NCBI GenBank assembly: GCA_963823675.1
Contig: CAWGMT010000008.1
Coordinates: 1,364,001 to 1,428,000 of the forward strand
Length of the DNA stretch: 64,000 nt
DNA from: CAWGMT01 sp963823675
GTDB taxonomy: Bacteria; Planctomycetota; Planctomycetia; Isosphaerales; Isosphaeraceae
Reading direction: 5' to 3'
In this document: positions 20,020 to 29,459 of the stretch, in pieces
How positions within the stretch are numbered: the stretch's first letter is position 1
Layout of the letters: every line of letters begins with the position of its first letter
Program-made: the position numbers and the translations under genes
Notes under the pieces: generated by a model
The model's database searches: none
Seen by the model: only the letters and a program-made list of their open reading frames with translations
Told to the model about the DNA's origin: nothing

Positions 20020-21027
20020 ATGAACGCGCTTGAGTGGCTGCGTGATTCCAAACAAAATTTGATCCGTCCGGTCATCGTCGTTTTCGGGGATGATTCGTAT
20101 TTGATCCGCGAGTCGATCCACGCGGTCGTTCGTGCCGTGTTTCCTGATCCGGACAGCGAAGCATCCGTGACGCGGTTTGCGGGATCAGGGGTCTCGCTGG
20201 CCGACGTGCTGGACGAAGTCCGAACGGTCCCGTTCTTCGCTCGCGACCGCTTGGTCGTCGTCAACGAGGCCGACCCGTTCGTGACCAAGTATCGCAAGGA
20301 CCTCGAAGCCTATGTGGCAAATCCTTTCAAGTCAGGGAGTTTGCTCTTCCAGTGCAAGAGCTGGCCTGGGACGACCAACCTGTCCAAGCTCGTCGCCGCG
20401 ACGGGGTTGGTGATCGACTGTGGCAGTCCGCGCGAGTCTGAGCTGGCCCCCTGGCTGATCGATCTGGCGAAGACGCGATTCGAGGCGCGGCTGGACGCCG
20501 ATGCCGCGCGGCAGCTCATCGAGCTGGTCGGCCCAGAATCGGGGATACTCGCCGCCGAGGTCGAGAAGCTCGCGGTCTACGCCGGCTCGACCGCGAGAAT
20601 TGAGCGCGACGACGTGATCAGGCTGGTCGGCGCCGGTCGCGTCGAAAAGATCTGGAAGGCTCTGGATGCCGCGACGACCGGCCAGGCTCGCGCGGCGCTT
20701 GTCCAGCTCGACAATCTCCTGGCGGCCGGCGAGCCACCGATCCTGGCGCTGGCGGGGATGAGCGCGAGCCTTCTGAAGCTGCACCATGCCGGAATGCTGC
20801 GCACCGCCCGGCTCAATCTCGATGAAGCATGCAAGCTCGCCGGTATCCTTGGGTTCGCAATCGAAAAAACCCGCAAGCAGCACGCACACCTGGGCCCAAG
20901 CCGCGTCAGCCAGCTTCCCGCCACGCTCTTGCGCGCCGACCTCGATATCAAAGGCGGAACCTCGTTGGAACCCAGAGTCGTGCTGGAGGCGCTCCTGGTC
21001 CACCTCGCAGTTCCCCGTGCCGACTGA
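20020..21027 (+). CDS. holA: DNA polymerase III subunit delta
   Basis: 335 residues from ATG 20020. The delta subunit opens the sliding clamp as part of the clamp loader. The sequence shows the family pattern: VIVVFGDDSYLIRESIHAV near the N-terminus, VRTVPFFARDRLVVVNEAD, KTRFEARLDADAARQLIELVG, LAAEVEKLAVY and a C-terminal LAGMSASLLKLHHAG helical domain. Length is typical. There is no P-loop, as expected for delta. The gene is divergent from tetR, and its promoter must lie in the 85 bases between the tetR promoter and this start. The frame is intact. Confidence 0.88.
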   Translation: MNALEWLRDSKQNLIRPVIVVFGDDSYLIRESIHAVVRAVFPDPDSEASVTRFAGSGVSLADVLDEVRTVPFFARDRLVVVNEADPFVTKYRKDLEAYVANPFKSGSLLFQCKSWPGTTNLSKLVAATGLVIDCGSPRESELAPWLIDLAKTRFEARLDADAARQLIELVGPESGILAAEVEKLAVYAGSTARIERDDVIRLVGAGRVEKIWKALDAATTGQARAALVQLDNLLAAGEPPILALAGMSASLLKLHHAGMLRTARLNLDEACKLAGILGFAIEKTRKQHAHLGPSRVSQLPATLLRADLDIKGGTSLEPRVVLEALLVHLAVPRAD

Positions 21028-21267
21028 GCTCTTATCCAGTCGCTTTATATTGCCTAAATCGAAAAGACGGGTTGGACGATATCGACCGGCTGACACCGGC
21101 TTGGATGCAACTGGCGAACTCAAATGGAAGGATCGAATCCTGGAAAAATATTCTGCTTTTTCGTTGTTTTTCCGTGCGGGGCGATTAGGATTAGGTTTGT
21201 GGTTTGGAACCACGGTGCTCGCTCGACGCGATTTCGGCAACTCGGCTTTTTAATACGTGTACCGTTG

Positions 21268-21507
21268 ATGAGAGAAATCATTTCCAAAGATCGGCTGGAG
21301 CCTAGCCCGAGTCTCGCGCAGCGGGTTGAACACAGAATCCGCCAGTCTGCCCACGGCCGGATCCGGAATCTCGTCGTCGAAGAGGTCGAGGGCCAGGTGA
21401 TCGTCAGTGGACGAGCCCCTTCGCACCACGCCAAGCAACTCGCACTTCATGGCGCCCTGGAACTGCTCTCGGGCGATCGCTTCGCCGCGCGGATCACCGT
21501 AGGCTAA
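21268..21507 (+). CDS. Small single BON-domain protein
   Basis: 79 residues from ATG 21268. Nearly the whole protein is one BON domain: LAQRVEHRIRQSAHGRIRNLVVEEVEGQVIVSGRAPSHH, then an alpha-helix (QLALHGALELLSG). BON domains bind phospholipid or other ligands, usually at envelopes, but this one has no signal peptide. It sits between holA (240 bp upstream) and the transglutaminase gene on the same strand. A separate three-BON protein lies at 23382. Confidence 0.72.
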   Translation: MREIISKDRLEPSPSLAQRVEHRIRQSAHGRIRNLVVEEVEGQVIVSGRAPSHHAKQLALHGALELLSGDRFAARITVG

Positions 21508-21652
21508 GTCGCGGCGCTAAAATTTGCGTCCCGAGCCTGAGTTCACTCGGTTGAGCTTGAGTGCCAGGCGGGTTTCGAGCATAGTGAACGCGGATCCTGG
21601 CGACTGGGCTTGGGTTCCTGCGGCCCTTCAGGCTACTCCAATTCGGAGCGCT

Positions 21653-21671
21653 CCAGGGGCAATACCCCTGG
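21653..21671 (+). other. Perfect hairpin just before the transglutaminase gene
   Basis: CCAGGGG-CAATA-CCCCTGG, seven base pairs with a five-base loop, ends seven bases before the ATG at 21679. It could affect translation initiation or be a transcription signal. Confidence 0.45.
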
Positions 21672-21678
21672 GCGGGTA

Positions 21679-23192
21679 ATGAGCATGACTCGCAGATCGC
21701 GTGGCGCGAACAGCACCCTGATGCTGACTATTGCGGCAGTTGTGGCGCTTGTCTCTGGCCAGTGCGCCAGAGCCCAGGATTCCTGGGATGCCATCTATCT
21801 TGGCGGCAGCAAGACCGGCTGGGTGCATACGTTCGTCAAGAAGGTTCAGGATCGGGGCCGCGATTATCTCAACGTGCGTGTCGATATCGAACAAACGGTC
21901 AAGCGCGGCAAGGACTTTTCCGTCACGAAGTTGATGTATGGCACGATCGAGACGTTGGATGGCCAGGTGTTACGGCTCGACACCCTCACCGAGGCCGGCA
22001 CTCAGAAGCTGCGGGCGCATGGCGACGTGATCAAGGGCGAAATGGAGCTGGTGCTGGAGGGAACCGGAGAGCGTCAGAAATTGACGATCCCGTGGGGCCC
22101 CGACGTCCGCGGGCCTTATGCTCCCGAACAGAGCATGGCCAAGAAGCCCATGACCGAGCGCGAGACCCGCACGCTCAAGATGTTCATGCCCGACCTGAAC
22201 AAGATCTGCCAGATTACCCTCCAGGCACGCGGTATTGAGCCGGTCGTTCTGGGAGACGGCGCGATTAAGCCGCTCTTGCGTGTGGAACAGACGACGAAGG
22301 TCAACGGCAAGCCCCGACCGGAATTCGACGCCACCCTCTGGGCCGACTCGGGCGGGCAGCTCTTGAAGACCGAGCAGGACATCTTCGGCGGCGTCATCAT
22401 GTTCCGGACCACCGAGAAAGCCGCGAAGTCGCCGGGCGGACCTATCCAGTTCGACATGATCAAGAATACCCTGATCAAGTTACGCGCGACATCCCCGATC
22501 CAGAGAAGGCCCGGCTGGTGAAATACCGGCTGACGCTCAAGGAGGGCAATCCGGCCGAGGCCATCATGGCCGATCCACGGCAGACCCTCCAGCCCGGGGC
22601 GGACGGCAACACGGCGATTCTGGAAGTGAAGCGCATCGGGCCGCTCGATGGTGAGCCAGGGCCGGCCGAGGTCGATCCCCAGTATTTGAAGCCCAACGCC
22701 CTCGTGACCAGCCAGGACAGACAGGTCCGGGCGCTGGCGCAGCGGGCAACGCGCGGAGTCACTGACCCATGGCAGAAGGCCGTGCGGATTAACGACGCGG
22801 TGTACAAGTATGTCGAAAAGAAGACCTTCGAGGTCGCGTTCGCAGCCGCGAACGAGGTCGCGCGCAACCGCAGCGGCGACTGTACCGAGCATTCGGTGCT
22901 GGCCGCTGCCATGTGCCGCGCCGTCGGCATTCCGTCGCGCGTGGCCGTTGGCCTGGTCTACGTCGACGAACCCAGGCAAGAGCTCAAGGGCTTTGGCTAC
23001 CATATGTGGATCGAGGTCTACGTCAACCAGCGGTGGGTCGCGCTCGACCCGACGTTCGACCAATCCGATGTAGACGCCGTGCACCTCAAGCTCTCCGAAT
23101 CAAGCCTCCAGGGAGTCTCGCCGTTCGAGATGTTCCTGCCCATCTTGCGAGTCGCCGGCAAGCTCGAAATCGAGCCTATTGAATTGCGGTAG
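21679..23192 (+). CDS. Exported transglutaminase-like cysteine peptidase-fold protein (frameshifted)
   Basis: Starts at ATG 21679 and has a signal peptide (LMLTIAAVVALVSGQCARAQ). The N-terminal 250 residues form a beta-rich domain (WDAIYLGGSKTGWVHTFVKK). One base is missing near 22480 (ATCAAG-TTACGCGCGAC, probably GG to G). Restoring it joins NTLIK to VTRDIPDPEKARLVKYRLTL and so to the transglutaminase core, with the catalytic Cys in RSGDCTEHSVLAAAMCRAVGIPSR, His in YHMWIEVY and Asp in WVALDPTFDQ. The protein probably acts in the periplasm, as protease or cross-linking enzyme. It is followed by two short hairpin repeats that may serve as terminator. Confidence 0.85.
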
Positions 23193-23201
23193 CCTCGAGA
23201 T

Positions 23202-23225
23202 GCGGGCAGGGACGCCCGCTCCACT
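23202..23225. repeat. Short GCGGGC hairpin repeat, copy 2
   Basis: GCGGGC-AGGGA-CGCCCGC then TCCACT, ten bases after the transglutaminase stop. It matches 18982-19005 and could act as a terminator. Confidence 0.7.
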
Positions 23226-23237
23226 CCGGGAGAGTCG

Positions 23238-23264
23238 TCTTTCGCGGAGCGAAAGGCGACACTA
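23238..23264. repeat. Short dispersed hairpin repeat, copy 2
   Basis: The GTCGTCTTTCGC-GGA-GCGAAAGGCGAC stem (one mismatch) followed by ACTA. It matches the copy at 4746-4772. Confidence 0.7.
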
Positions 23265-23381
23265 AATTCCGGCTAGCGCGTAAGACGCCCTTGTCGGTTC
23301 GAAAGTGCTCTCGTAGACTGCCAATAGGGTGAAGCCAACCACGGACCGACCTCGCGCGCCGCATCGCTTCAGGAACAACAA

Positions 23382-24789
23382 ATGAGCCACCACTATTGCA
23401 CGCTGCCGGTGTTGTTCACGGCTCTGGCGATCACGGGGGGGTTACCCGGTCTCGTGCTCGGGCAGGCCGCCGCTCAGTCCGCACAGCGGTCGGGAGCACA
23501 GGTCGCGGCCCAAGCTGCGCAAAATGCCGTCGGGCCCGAATTGGTCCTCTTGAGAGCGCTTCGTTCCAACCCGGTGACGGCTCCCTATGCGATCTCGGCA
23601 ACAAGGCGCAATGGCGTGATCGTGCTCGCCGGCAGGGTCGGGACCAAACAAATTCACGACGCAGCCGTGCGCATGGCGATCGGTCTCGGCGCGCCATTTC
23701 GCGATGACCTCGTGATCGACACGGCTGCGGCCGATCAGGCCGCGCTGATGACGAATGCGGCTGCGGCTGCGGCCGGACCTCTGGCGCAGGGGGCCCTCTC
23801 GTCGTCGCCTTACATCTACCCCCCTCCCCTGATGGGCCGGCTCGATGATCCCTTCTTCGGGCTTGTTCCGCCTATTATCAGCTTCCCCCCTTGGTGGCGT
23901 CGTAACGACGCGGTACTCTTGCAGCCCAGGGCGGCGGCGAACGGGCTGGCGCCTCGACCGGCGGCCCCCAGCGACGGCTCGGGGCAAACCGGTGCCGCTC
24001 CGGGCGGCCCGCCGCCGGCGGCGGAAGCGGCTCCCCCCATCGGACACGTGGAGATCCGCGTCAACCCGTCGGGCCAGGTCTTCCTGCGCGGGGTCGTCGC
24101 CAGCGAAGAGGTCCGGCGCGAGATCGAGGAAACGGCCCGCAGCGTTCCCGGCGTGACCCGGGTCGAAAGCCAGTTCCAGGTCCAGCCCCGCCGCGCGGAA
24201 GGCGAGTTGCCGCCGCCGCCGCCCGAGCCGGCGCTCGCCCCGGCCGCCCCCCAGCCGGCGGCGCGGCCCGCACCAACGCCGGCGAAATCGCCGAAACTCA
24301 ACGCCTGCCGCCGTGGCCCCGATCGGCGTCAACCCCAGCGGACTCACCGAGCGCGTGGTCGCGGCGCTCAAGCGCCGTCCCAGAGCCGCGGCGCTGCCAA
24401 TCAAGGTGAGCTCGAACAACGGCGTGGTCACCCTCACAGGCTCGGTGCCCTCCGCCTACGAGGCCATGATCGTCTATCGCGCGGCCCAGCAGACCCCCGG
24501 TGTCAAGGAGATCGTCGATCAACTCGAGTTCCCAGTCCCCGACGAGGACCATCCTAACCCGCTGGTCCGCCAAGGAAGGCCGGAAGACGTCGAGCCCTAT
24601 CTGGCCGCGCAGATCCGGCGGCACTTCGGCGACCTCGCCCAGCTCGATCGGATCCAGGCTCGCGGCAATCTCCTGGAGCTGCGCGGAACGTTGCAACACC
24701 CCGACGACAAGGACCGGGTCCTCGCAATCCTGCGGTCGATGCCGCTCCTCTCCGGCTTCCGCGTCGAACCCGTCTTCACGGCTGATTGA
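23382..24789 (+). CDS. Exported multi-BON-domain protein (frameshifted)
   Basis: Starts at ATG 23382 with a signal peptide (LFTALAITGGLPGLVLGQA). A first BON-like unit follows (SATRRNGVIVLAGRVGTKQIHDAAV), a Pro/Ala-rich stretch, then a second BON (HVEIRVNPSGQVFLRGVVASEEVRREIEETARSVPGVTRVES) and a Pro-rich linker. Near 24297 one extra base (CCGAAA-C-TCAACG) changes the frame to STPAAVAPIGVNPSG. This continues with a third BON (IKVSSNNGVVTLTGSVPSAYEAM ... TPGVKEIVDQL) and a BON-like end to 24789. Probably a periplasmic or envelope-attached protein stabilising the membrane; exact role unknown. Confidence 0.82.
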
Positions 24790-24976
24790 ATAGCGCCAAC
24801 GCAGAATGGGCAAATCTTGCGGGCAATTCGCCCAATCGACGCAAGATCCTGGCGAACTTTGACCTTGATCGAATCTGCATGGCGCACGTAGGATGAGCGC
24901 CGCTTTGGGGGGGGACCTCACGATCTTACCAGCCCCAAGACATCTCAACACTGCTGAGAGAGAGGGTCGGGACTGC

Positions 24977-26998
24977 ATGATCGCCAGCAAGGACGAAGGC
25001 GCATCCCTAGGTCCTGTAACCATGTCGACTGGCCGTCACGTCTCGCGGTGGACAACGCTGCCCGACGACGCCCTGCGATCGGCTCGGGAACGGACCAAGG
25101 ACTGGCTCGTCGAGGGTCAGAGCGAGGAAGGATTCTGGGCCGGGGAGCTCGAGGGGGATACCATCCTCGAATCCGAGTACATCCTGCTCATGGCATTCCT
25201 CGGTCGGGAATGCGAGCCGGCGTGTCTGGGTTGCGCCCGGTACATTCAGGATCAGCAATCCAACGACGGAGGGTGGGCGATCTACCCCGGCGGCCCGACC
25301 GACGTGAGCGCCTCGGTCAAGGCCTATTTCGCGCTCAAGCTCGCCGGCATTTCGCCCGACGATCCGTCGATGGAGCGAGCGCGGCAGGCGATCTTGGGCG
25401 CGGGCGGCGCTCATGCGTGCAACAGCTTCACGCGGTTCTACCTGGCACTACTGGGTCAGATCGACTACGACGAATGCCCGCTCGTTCCTCCCGAGGTCGT
25501 GCTGATCCCCGCGCGGTGGAATTTCAGCCTGCACGCGATGTCGGCTTGGACGCGAACGATCGTCGTGCCACTTTCGATCATGTCCTATTATAAACCGGTA
25601 CGAATCCTCGGGCCCGAGCGCGGCATCTCCGAGCTCTTTCGAGGCGACAAGCCGCGGCGGCGTGCGGCGTTGTTTTCCTGGACCAGCTTCTTTCTGGGCG
25701 TCGATCGGGCGCTCAAGTGGCTGGACCGCTCTGTTCCCGCCGCCTGGCGGCGGCCCGGTATTCGGGCCGCGCACCGGTGGATGCTCGCGCACTGCGAAAA
25801 CACGGATGGCCTGGGTGCGATCTTTCCCCCGATGATTTACTCGGTCATCGCCCTGCGCTCTCTGGGCTATGAGCTCGACTCCCAGGCGGTAACGTGGGCG
25901 CTGCGGCAGTTGGACGGCCTCCAAATCGCCGAAGGCGGACGGGTCCGCGTCCAGCCTTGCCTGTCGCCGGTCTGGGACACGGCGATCGCCATGATTTCGC
26001 TGGCCGACGCCCGGTTGCCCGATCATCATCCCGCGTGGGACCGCGCTGTGCGCTGGCTGCTGGCCAAGGAAGTTCGCTGCGGTGGCGACTGGCAGGTGCG
26101 CGGCCCCGGCGTCGAGCCGACCGGCTGGCATTTCCAGTTCAACAATGCGTTCTACCCCGATCTCGATGATAGCGCGATGGTGGTCCTCGCCTTGCGTCGA
26201 TCGCCGCTCGCCCACGATCCCGCCGTCCTGGCGGCCACCCGGCGCGGCGTGGACTGGCTGCTCTCCATGCAGAACCGCGATGGCGGCTGGGCCGCGTACG
26301 ACATCGACATCGACAACCAGGTCCTCACCCAGCTTCCCTTCGCCGATCACAACGCCATGCTCGACCCGAGCTGCGCCGACATCACGGCCCGAGTTCTCGA
26401 GCTGCTCGGCACCCTGGGATACCGCGACGATCACCCGAAGGTGGCTCGCGCGCTCGATTACTTGCTGCGCACCCAGGAACCGGAGGGCTGCTGGTACGGC
26501 CGATGGGGCGTCAATTATATCTACGGAACGTGGCAGGTCTTGCAAGGGCTCAAGGCGATCGATTTTCGCATGGACCTGCCCGCCGTGCAAACGGCCGTGC
26601 ACTGGCTCGAATCGACCCAGCAGCCGTCGGGCGGCTGGGGCGAAACGCCGGCAAGCTACGACGATCCCTCCAAGAAGGGGACCGGCGAGCCGACCCCCTC
26701 GCAGACCGCATGGGCCACGCTCGCCCTGATCGCCGCCGGCCACGCCGCGGGGCAACCGGCCCAGCGCGGCATCGATTACCTGGTCCGCACTCAAAACGCC
26801 GACGGATCCTGGGACGAGCCCCAATTCACCGGCACGGGGTTTCCTCGCGTCTTTTATCTACGCTACCATCTCTATCGAGTGTATTTTCCACTCATGGCCA
26901 TGGCCCGGTACGAGGCATGCATCGGCCGCTGCGCCCACGACAAAAACCCAGCGCTCGCTTGCCGGATCCCGGCCCAGCCGTTGTCGCTTGATTGCTGA
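24977..26998 (+). CDS. shc: Squalene-hopene cyclase
   Basis: 673 residues from ATG 24977, with GAGGG upstream (ATG 24893 and 25022 are in-frame alternatives). The enzyme cyclises squalene to hopene at the membrane. The catalytic acid motif DxDD(T/S)A reads DLDDSA at about residues 395-400 (Ser instead of the commoner Thr). Many QW-type repeats are visible (QSEEGFWAGELEG, QNRDGGWAAYDID, QEPEGCWYGRWGVNYIYGTW, QPSGGWGETPASYDDP, QNADGSWDEPQFTGTGFP), as is the C-terminal FYLRYHLYRVYFPLMAMARY. It is followed by hpnH and hpnG, giving a hopanoid and bacteriohopanepolyol cluster. The frame is fully intact. Confidence 0.95.
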   Translation: MIASKDEGASLGPVTMSTGRHVSRWTTLPDDALRSARERTKDWLVEGQSEEGFWAGELEGDTILESEYILLMAFLGRECEPACLGCARYIQDQQSNDGGWAIYPGGPTDVSASVKAYFALKLAGISPDDPSMERARQAILGAGGAHACNSFTRFYLALLGQIDYDECPLVPPEVVLIPARWNFSLHAMSAWTRTIVVPLSIMSYYKPVRILGPERGISELFRGDKPRRRAALFSWTSFFLGVDRALKWLDRSVPAAWRRPGIRAAHRWMLAHCENTDGLGAIFPPMIYSVIALRSLGYELDSQAVTWALRQLDGLQIAEGGRVRVQPCLSPVWDTAIAMISLADARLPDHHPAWDRAVRWLLAKEVRCGGDWQVRGPGVEPTGWHFQFNNAFYPDLDDSAMVVLALRRSPLAHDPAVLAATRRGVDWLLSMQNRDGGWAAYDIDIDNQVLTQLPFADHNAMLDPSCADITARVLELLGTLGYRDDHPKVARALDYLLRTQEPEGCWYGRWGVNYIYGTWQVLQGLKAIDFRMDLPAVQTAVHWLESTQQPSGGWGETPASYDDPSKKGTGEPTPSQTAWATLALIAAGHAAGQPAQRGIDYLVRTQNADGSWDEPQFTGTGFPRVFYLRYHLYRVYFPLMAMARYEACIGRCAHDKNPALACRIPAQPLSLDC

Positions 26999-27011
26999 AC
27001 GGTAGAGTAGT

Positions 27012-27072
27012 TGTAGGGTGGGTGCAACCCGCCGGCCTCACACCGTTCGTGGTGGGTTTCACCCACCCTGCA
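27012..27072. repeat. GTAGGGTGGGT inverted repeat between shc and hpnH
   Basis: TGTAGGGTGGGT at the left end and ACCCACCCTGCA at the right, with GGTGGGTTTCACCC inside. It lies 14 bases after the shc stop. This is a common type of short mobile hairpin and may partly terminate transcription. Confidence 0.7.
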
Positions 27073-27118
27073 AATCGCTCGGCAGTGCCCGCGTGCCGAA
27101 TCAAGGAGTCAAAGTCCC

Positions 27119-28120
27119 ATGCGGTTCCCGCTCGAGATGACAAGGCGGATCGCCGGTTACGTCGCCCGCAAGCGGCTCGCCGGAACCAAGAAATTCCCCA
27201 TGGTCCTCATGCTCGAGCCCCTGCACGCGTGCAATTTGACGTGCACCGGCTGCGGTCGAATCCGCGAGTATGAAACGTCCATCAAACAAAAGCTCTCGAT
27301 CCCGGAATGCCTCCAGTCCGTTGACGAGTGCGGGGCACCGGTCGTCTCGATCTGCGGCGGCGAGCCGATGATCTACCCGGGAATCGCCGAGCTGGCTCAG
27401 AAGATCCAGGAACGCAAAAAGGTCGTGATCCTGTGCACCAACGGCATGTTCATCCGCAAGAAGATCGATGAATTCCGGCCGAGCCGGACGTTCTTCTTCA
27501 ACGTCCATCTGGATGGGATGCGCGAAACCCACGACATCGCCGTGGAGCGGGCCGGCGTTTTCGACGCCGCGATCGACGGAATCAAGGCGGCCAAGGAAAA
27601 AGGGTTCCTCGTCTGCACCAACACGACGGTGTTCAAGGAAACCGATATGGCCGAGCTCGACGATCTCTTTGCCTACCTCACATCCCTGGGCGTCGACGGC
27701 TTCATCATCTCGCCGGCTTACAGCTACGCGGCGGTCAACACCAAGGAGATCTTCATGAGCCGCGAAGACATCAAGGCCAAGTTTCGCCAGGCCGAGTCGA
27801 TGTTCCGCAAGTACCACTTTCATTCCTCGCCCGTCTATCAAGAGTTCCTTCAGGGCAAGCGCGAAATGCAATGCACCGCCTGGGCCAGCCCGACTCGCAA
27901 TATCAAGGGCTGGAAGGGCCCGTGCTACCTGATCACCGATACCCATCACGCCACATTCGACGATCTCTTGAACAAGACCGACTGGGATCAGTATGGTTAC
28001 GGTAAAGACCCTCGCTGCCAAGATTGCATGGTGCACGTGGGTTACGAAACGTCGGCCGCGGTGGGCGTCAACGGCCGCCTGGGCGACACCCTGAAAATGA
28101 TCAAATGGCAATTGACCTGA
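27119..28120 (+). CDS. hpnH: Adenosyl-hopene transferase HpnH (radical SAM)
   Basis: 333 residues. HpnH adds the 5'-deoxyadenosyl group to diploptene, giving adenosylhopane, the first step to extended hopanoids. The radical SAM cluster is Cys38-x3-Cys42-x2-Cys45 (ACNLTCTGCGR), followed by CGGEPMIY. The downstream signatures ICGGEP, FNVHLDGMRETHD, YSYAAVNTKEIFMSR and a Cys-rich C-terminus (GPCYLITD, DPRCQDCMVHVGYE) fit the HpnH family, and the length is typical. It lies 120 bp after shc and 40 bp before hpnG, all on the plus strand. Confidence 0.95.
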   Translation: MRFPLEMTRRIAGYVARKRLAGTKKFPMVLMLEPLHACNLTCTGCGRIREYETSIKQKLSIPECLQSVDECGAPVVSICGGEPMIYPGIAELAQKIQERKKVVILCTNGMFIRKKIDEFRPSRTFFFNVHLDGMRETHDIAVERAGVFDAAIDGIKAAKEKGFLVCTNTTVFKETDMAELDDLFAYLTSLGVDGFIISPAYSYAAVNTKEIFMSREDIKAKFRQAESMFRKYHFHSSPVYQEFLQGKREMQCTAWASPTRNIKGWKGPCYLITDTHHATFDDLLNKTDWDQYGYGKDPRCQDCMVHVGYETSAAVGVNGRLGDTLKMIKWQLT

Positions 28121-28143
28121 CCTGATCTTACCTGACCTGACCC
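28114..28143 (+). repeat. Short CCTGA tandem repeat at the hpnH end
   Basis: ACCTGACCTGATCTTACCTG and a further ACCTGACC overlap the hpnH stop codon and fill much of the 40-base spacer to hpnG. Confidence 0.6.
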
Positions 28144-28160
28144 GAGCCTTCGTCCTGCCG

Positions 28161-28955
28161 ATGGGGCCACAAGAGACCGGTGAAACGCGGTCCCGCAAAC
28201 GTGATGAGCGAAGAACGGCGCCGGCTCCCGTGCCCGCGGACGTCGGGATCGTCGTTGCGTTGCCCATCGAGGTCGGCGACCTGATCGACCGCTTGCAGAG
28301 AGTCCGGAAATACCATTCGGCCGCGGTCCCGATGATCGAAGGGGAATACGCGGGGCGGATTGTCGTCGTGGCGGTCGGCGGCGCCGGACGGGCCGCCGCG
28401 AAACGTGCAACCGACTTGCTCGTGGCAGGCCATCAGCCGCGCTGGCTGGTCTCGGCGGGATTTGCCGGCGCTCTGAATCCGACGTTCGCTCGCAACGACC
28501 TGGTCCTGGCCCACGAGATCATCGATCCGGAAGGACACAGCTTTCCGGTGGTGATTCCTGAAGCACTCGGCAGCCGTCAAGGACACGTCACCGGCCGGTT
28601 GCTCACGGTCAACCGGATCGTCCTGGCGCCCGCAGAAAAGCAGGAATTGCGCCGGGTCTTCGACGCCGATCTCGTCAACATGGAATCCTCGGCCGTCGCC
28701 GACTTGTGCCGTCAGAAGCTGGTACGCTTCCTGTCAGTGCGCGTGATCAGCGATGATGCCGGCACCCCTCTGCCTCGAGAGGTGGCGATGCTACTGTCCC
28801 ACACGGGCAGTTACCGCGTCGGAGCGGCTATTCGTGCTTTGTGGCAGCGTCCGGCCAGTCTCAAGGACTTCTGGATGTTGCACGAACGGGCGCTCGAAGC
28901 GTCCGACCGCCTCGCGAAGTTCCTGGTTCGCTGCCTGGATGACCTGCCCGGCTAA
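28161..28955 (+). CDS. hpnG: Hopanoid-associated nucleosidase/phosphorylase HpnG
   Basis: 264 residues of the MTA/SAH nucleosidase-like phosphorylase fold: GIVVALPIEVGDLID, VVVAVGGAGRAAAKRATD, LVSAGFAGALNP, and the substrate-binding VNMESSAVADLC segment. In hopanoid clusters HpnG removes adenine from adenosylhopane, giving a ribosylhopane precursor, which fits its place after shc and hpnH. The N-terminal 25 residues are polar and may not be translated if a GTG near 28230 is used. The TAA stop at 28953-28955 is the first three bases of the 104-bp inverted-repeat element, so the element abuts the gene exactly. The frame is intact. Confidence 0.88.
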   Translation: MGPQETGETRSRKRDERRTAPAPVPADVGIVVALPIEVGDLIDRLQRVRKYHSAAVPMIEGEYAGRIVVVAVGGAGRAAAKRATDLLVAGHQPRWLVSAGFAGALNPTFARNDLVLAHEIIDPEGHSFPVVIPEALGSRQGHVTGRLLTVNRIVLAPAEKQELRRVFDADLVNMESSAVADLCRQKLVRFLSVRVISDDAGTPLPREVAMLLSHTGSYRVGAAIRALWQRPASLKDFWMLHERALEASDRLAKFLVRCLDDLPG

Positions 28956-29056
28956 ATGGGCTTGCGTGATCCTGGGAGGGCGAGGCTCCGGCCGAGCCGC
29001 CTGGGAGAATGGCTCGCCGGGAGGCTCGCCCTCCCGGAATTGTGCAAGGCGATTTA
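28953..29056 (+). repeat. 104-bp inverted-repeat element (MITE-like), copy B
   Basis: An inverted copy of 19005-19108, the same length and about 90 percent alike by eye, with TAAAT...ATTTA ends and GGGAGGGCGAG / CTCGCCCTCCC arms. Its TAAATGGGC end provides the hpnG stop codon; the other end lies eight bases past the stop of the convergent gene at 29065. It probably works as a bidirectional terminator here. Confidence 0.85.
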
Positions 29057-29064
29057 GTGATCCG

Positions 29065-29459
29065 TCAGTACCCTTGTTCCACATAGGCCTCGCGCAGATT
29101 CAGCTCGGTGGAAGTTTGCGAGACTTCCCGCTCGGCGTCGATCGGCCGCCAACCGATGACGAACGTATGAGGCTGGCTTGCCGCGGGCACCTCGCCACTC
29201 TCTTCGCCGGTTTGCAGGTAGATGTGCTTCTGGCGGCGAGATCCCAGAAGCTGGGGTTCCCGTCCGGGTCGGTTGATTCCGCCGCGTCGACCACCAGCTC
29301 GAACTCGGCCGCCTCGCCGGGCTCCACGGCCACGGCCAGCCGGGGAATCCCTTGCGTATGGGCTTCAATTCGACTGGCGTCGAACCCTACCTGAAGCAAC
29401 CAGCGCCGGGCGCGTTCGAGCGTCTCGAGGTGAGCGAATTGATGCGTAACGTACCGCAT
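29065..29459 (-). CDS. Hypothetical cytoplasmic protein (frameshifted)
   Basis: About 130 residues from ATG 29459. The N-terminal 75 residues (YVTHQFAHLETLERARRWLL, FDASRIEAHTQGIPRLAVAVEPGEAAEFELVVDAAES) read well as protein. At SFWDLA, near 29235, one base appears missing; the other frame continues RQKHIYLQTGEESGEVPAAS, HTFVIGWRPIDAEREVS and ends EAYVEQGY at a TGA (29065-29067). Family unknown. The start lies inside the upstream membrane-protein frame, suggesting coupling or a further indel there. It is convergent with hpnG across the 104-bp element. Confidence 0.6.

Noticed and set aside
23442..24437. 331-codon minus-strand open frame
   Set aside because: Antisense of the multi-BON gene; very Arg-rich and without family.
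25448..26824. 458-codon minus-strand open frame
   Set aside because: Antisense of the squalene-hopene cyclase gene.
28114..28143. CCTGA repeats as a regulatory array
   Set aside because: Too short and irregular; most likely slippage around the hpnH stop codon.
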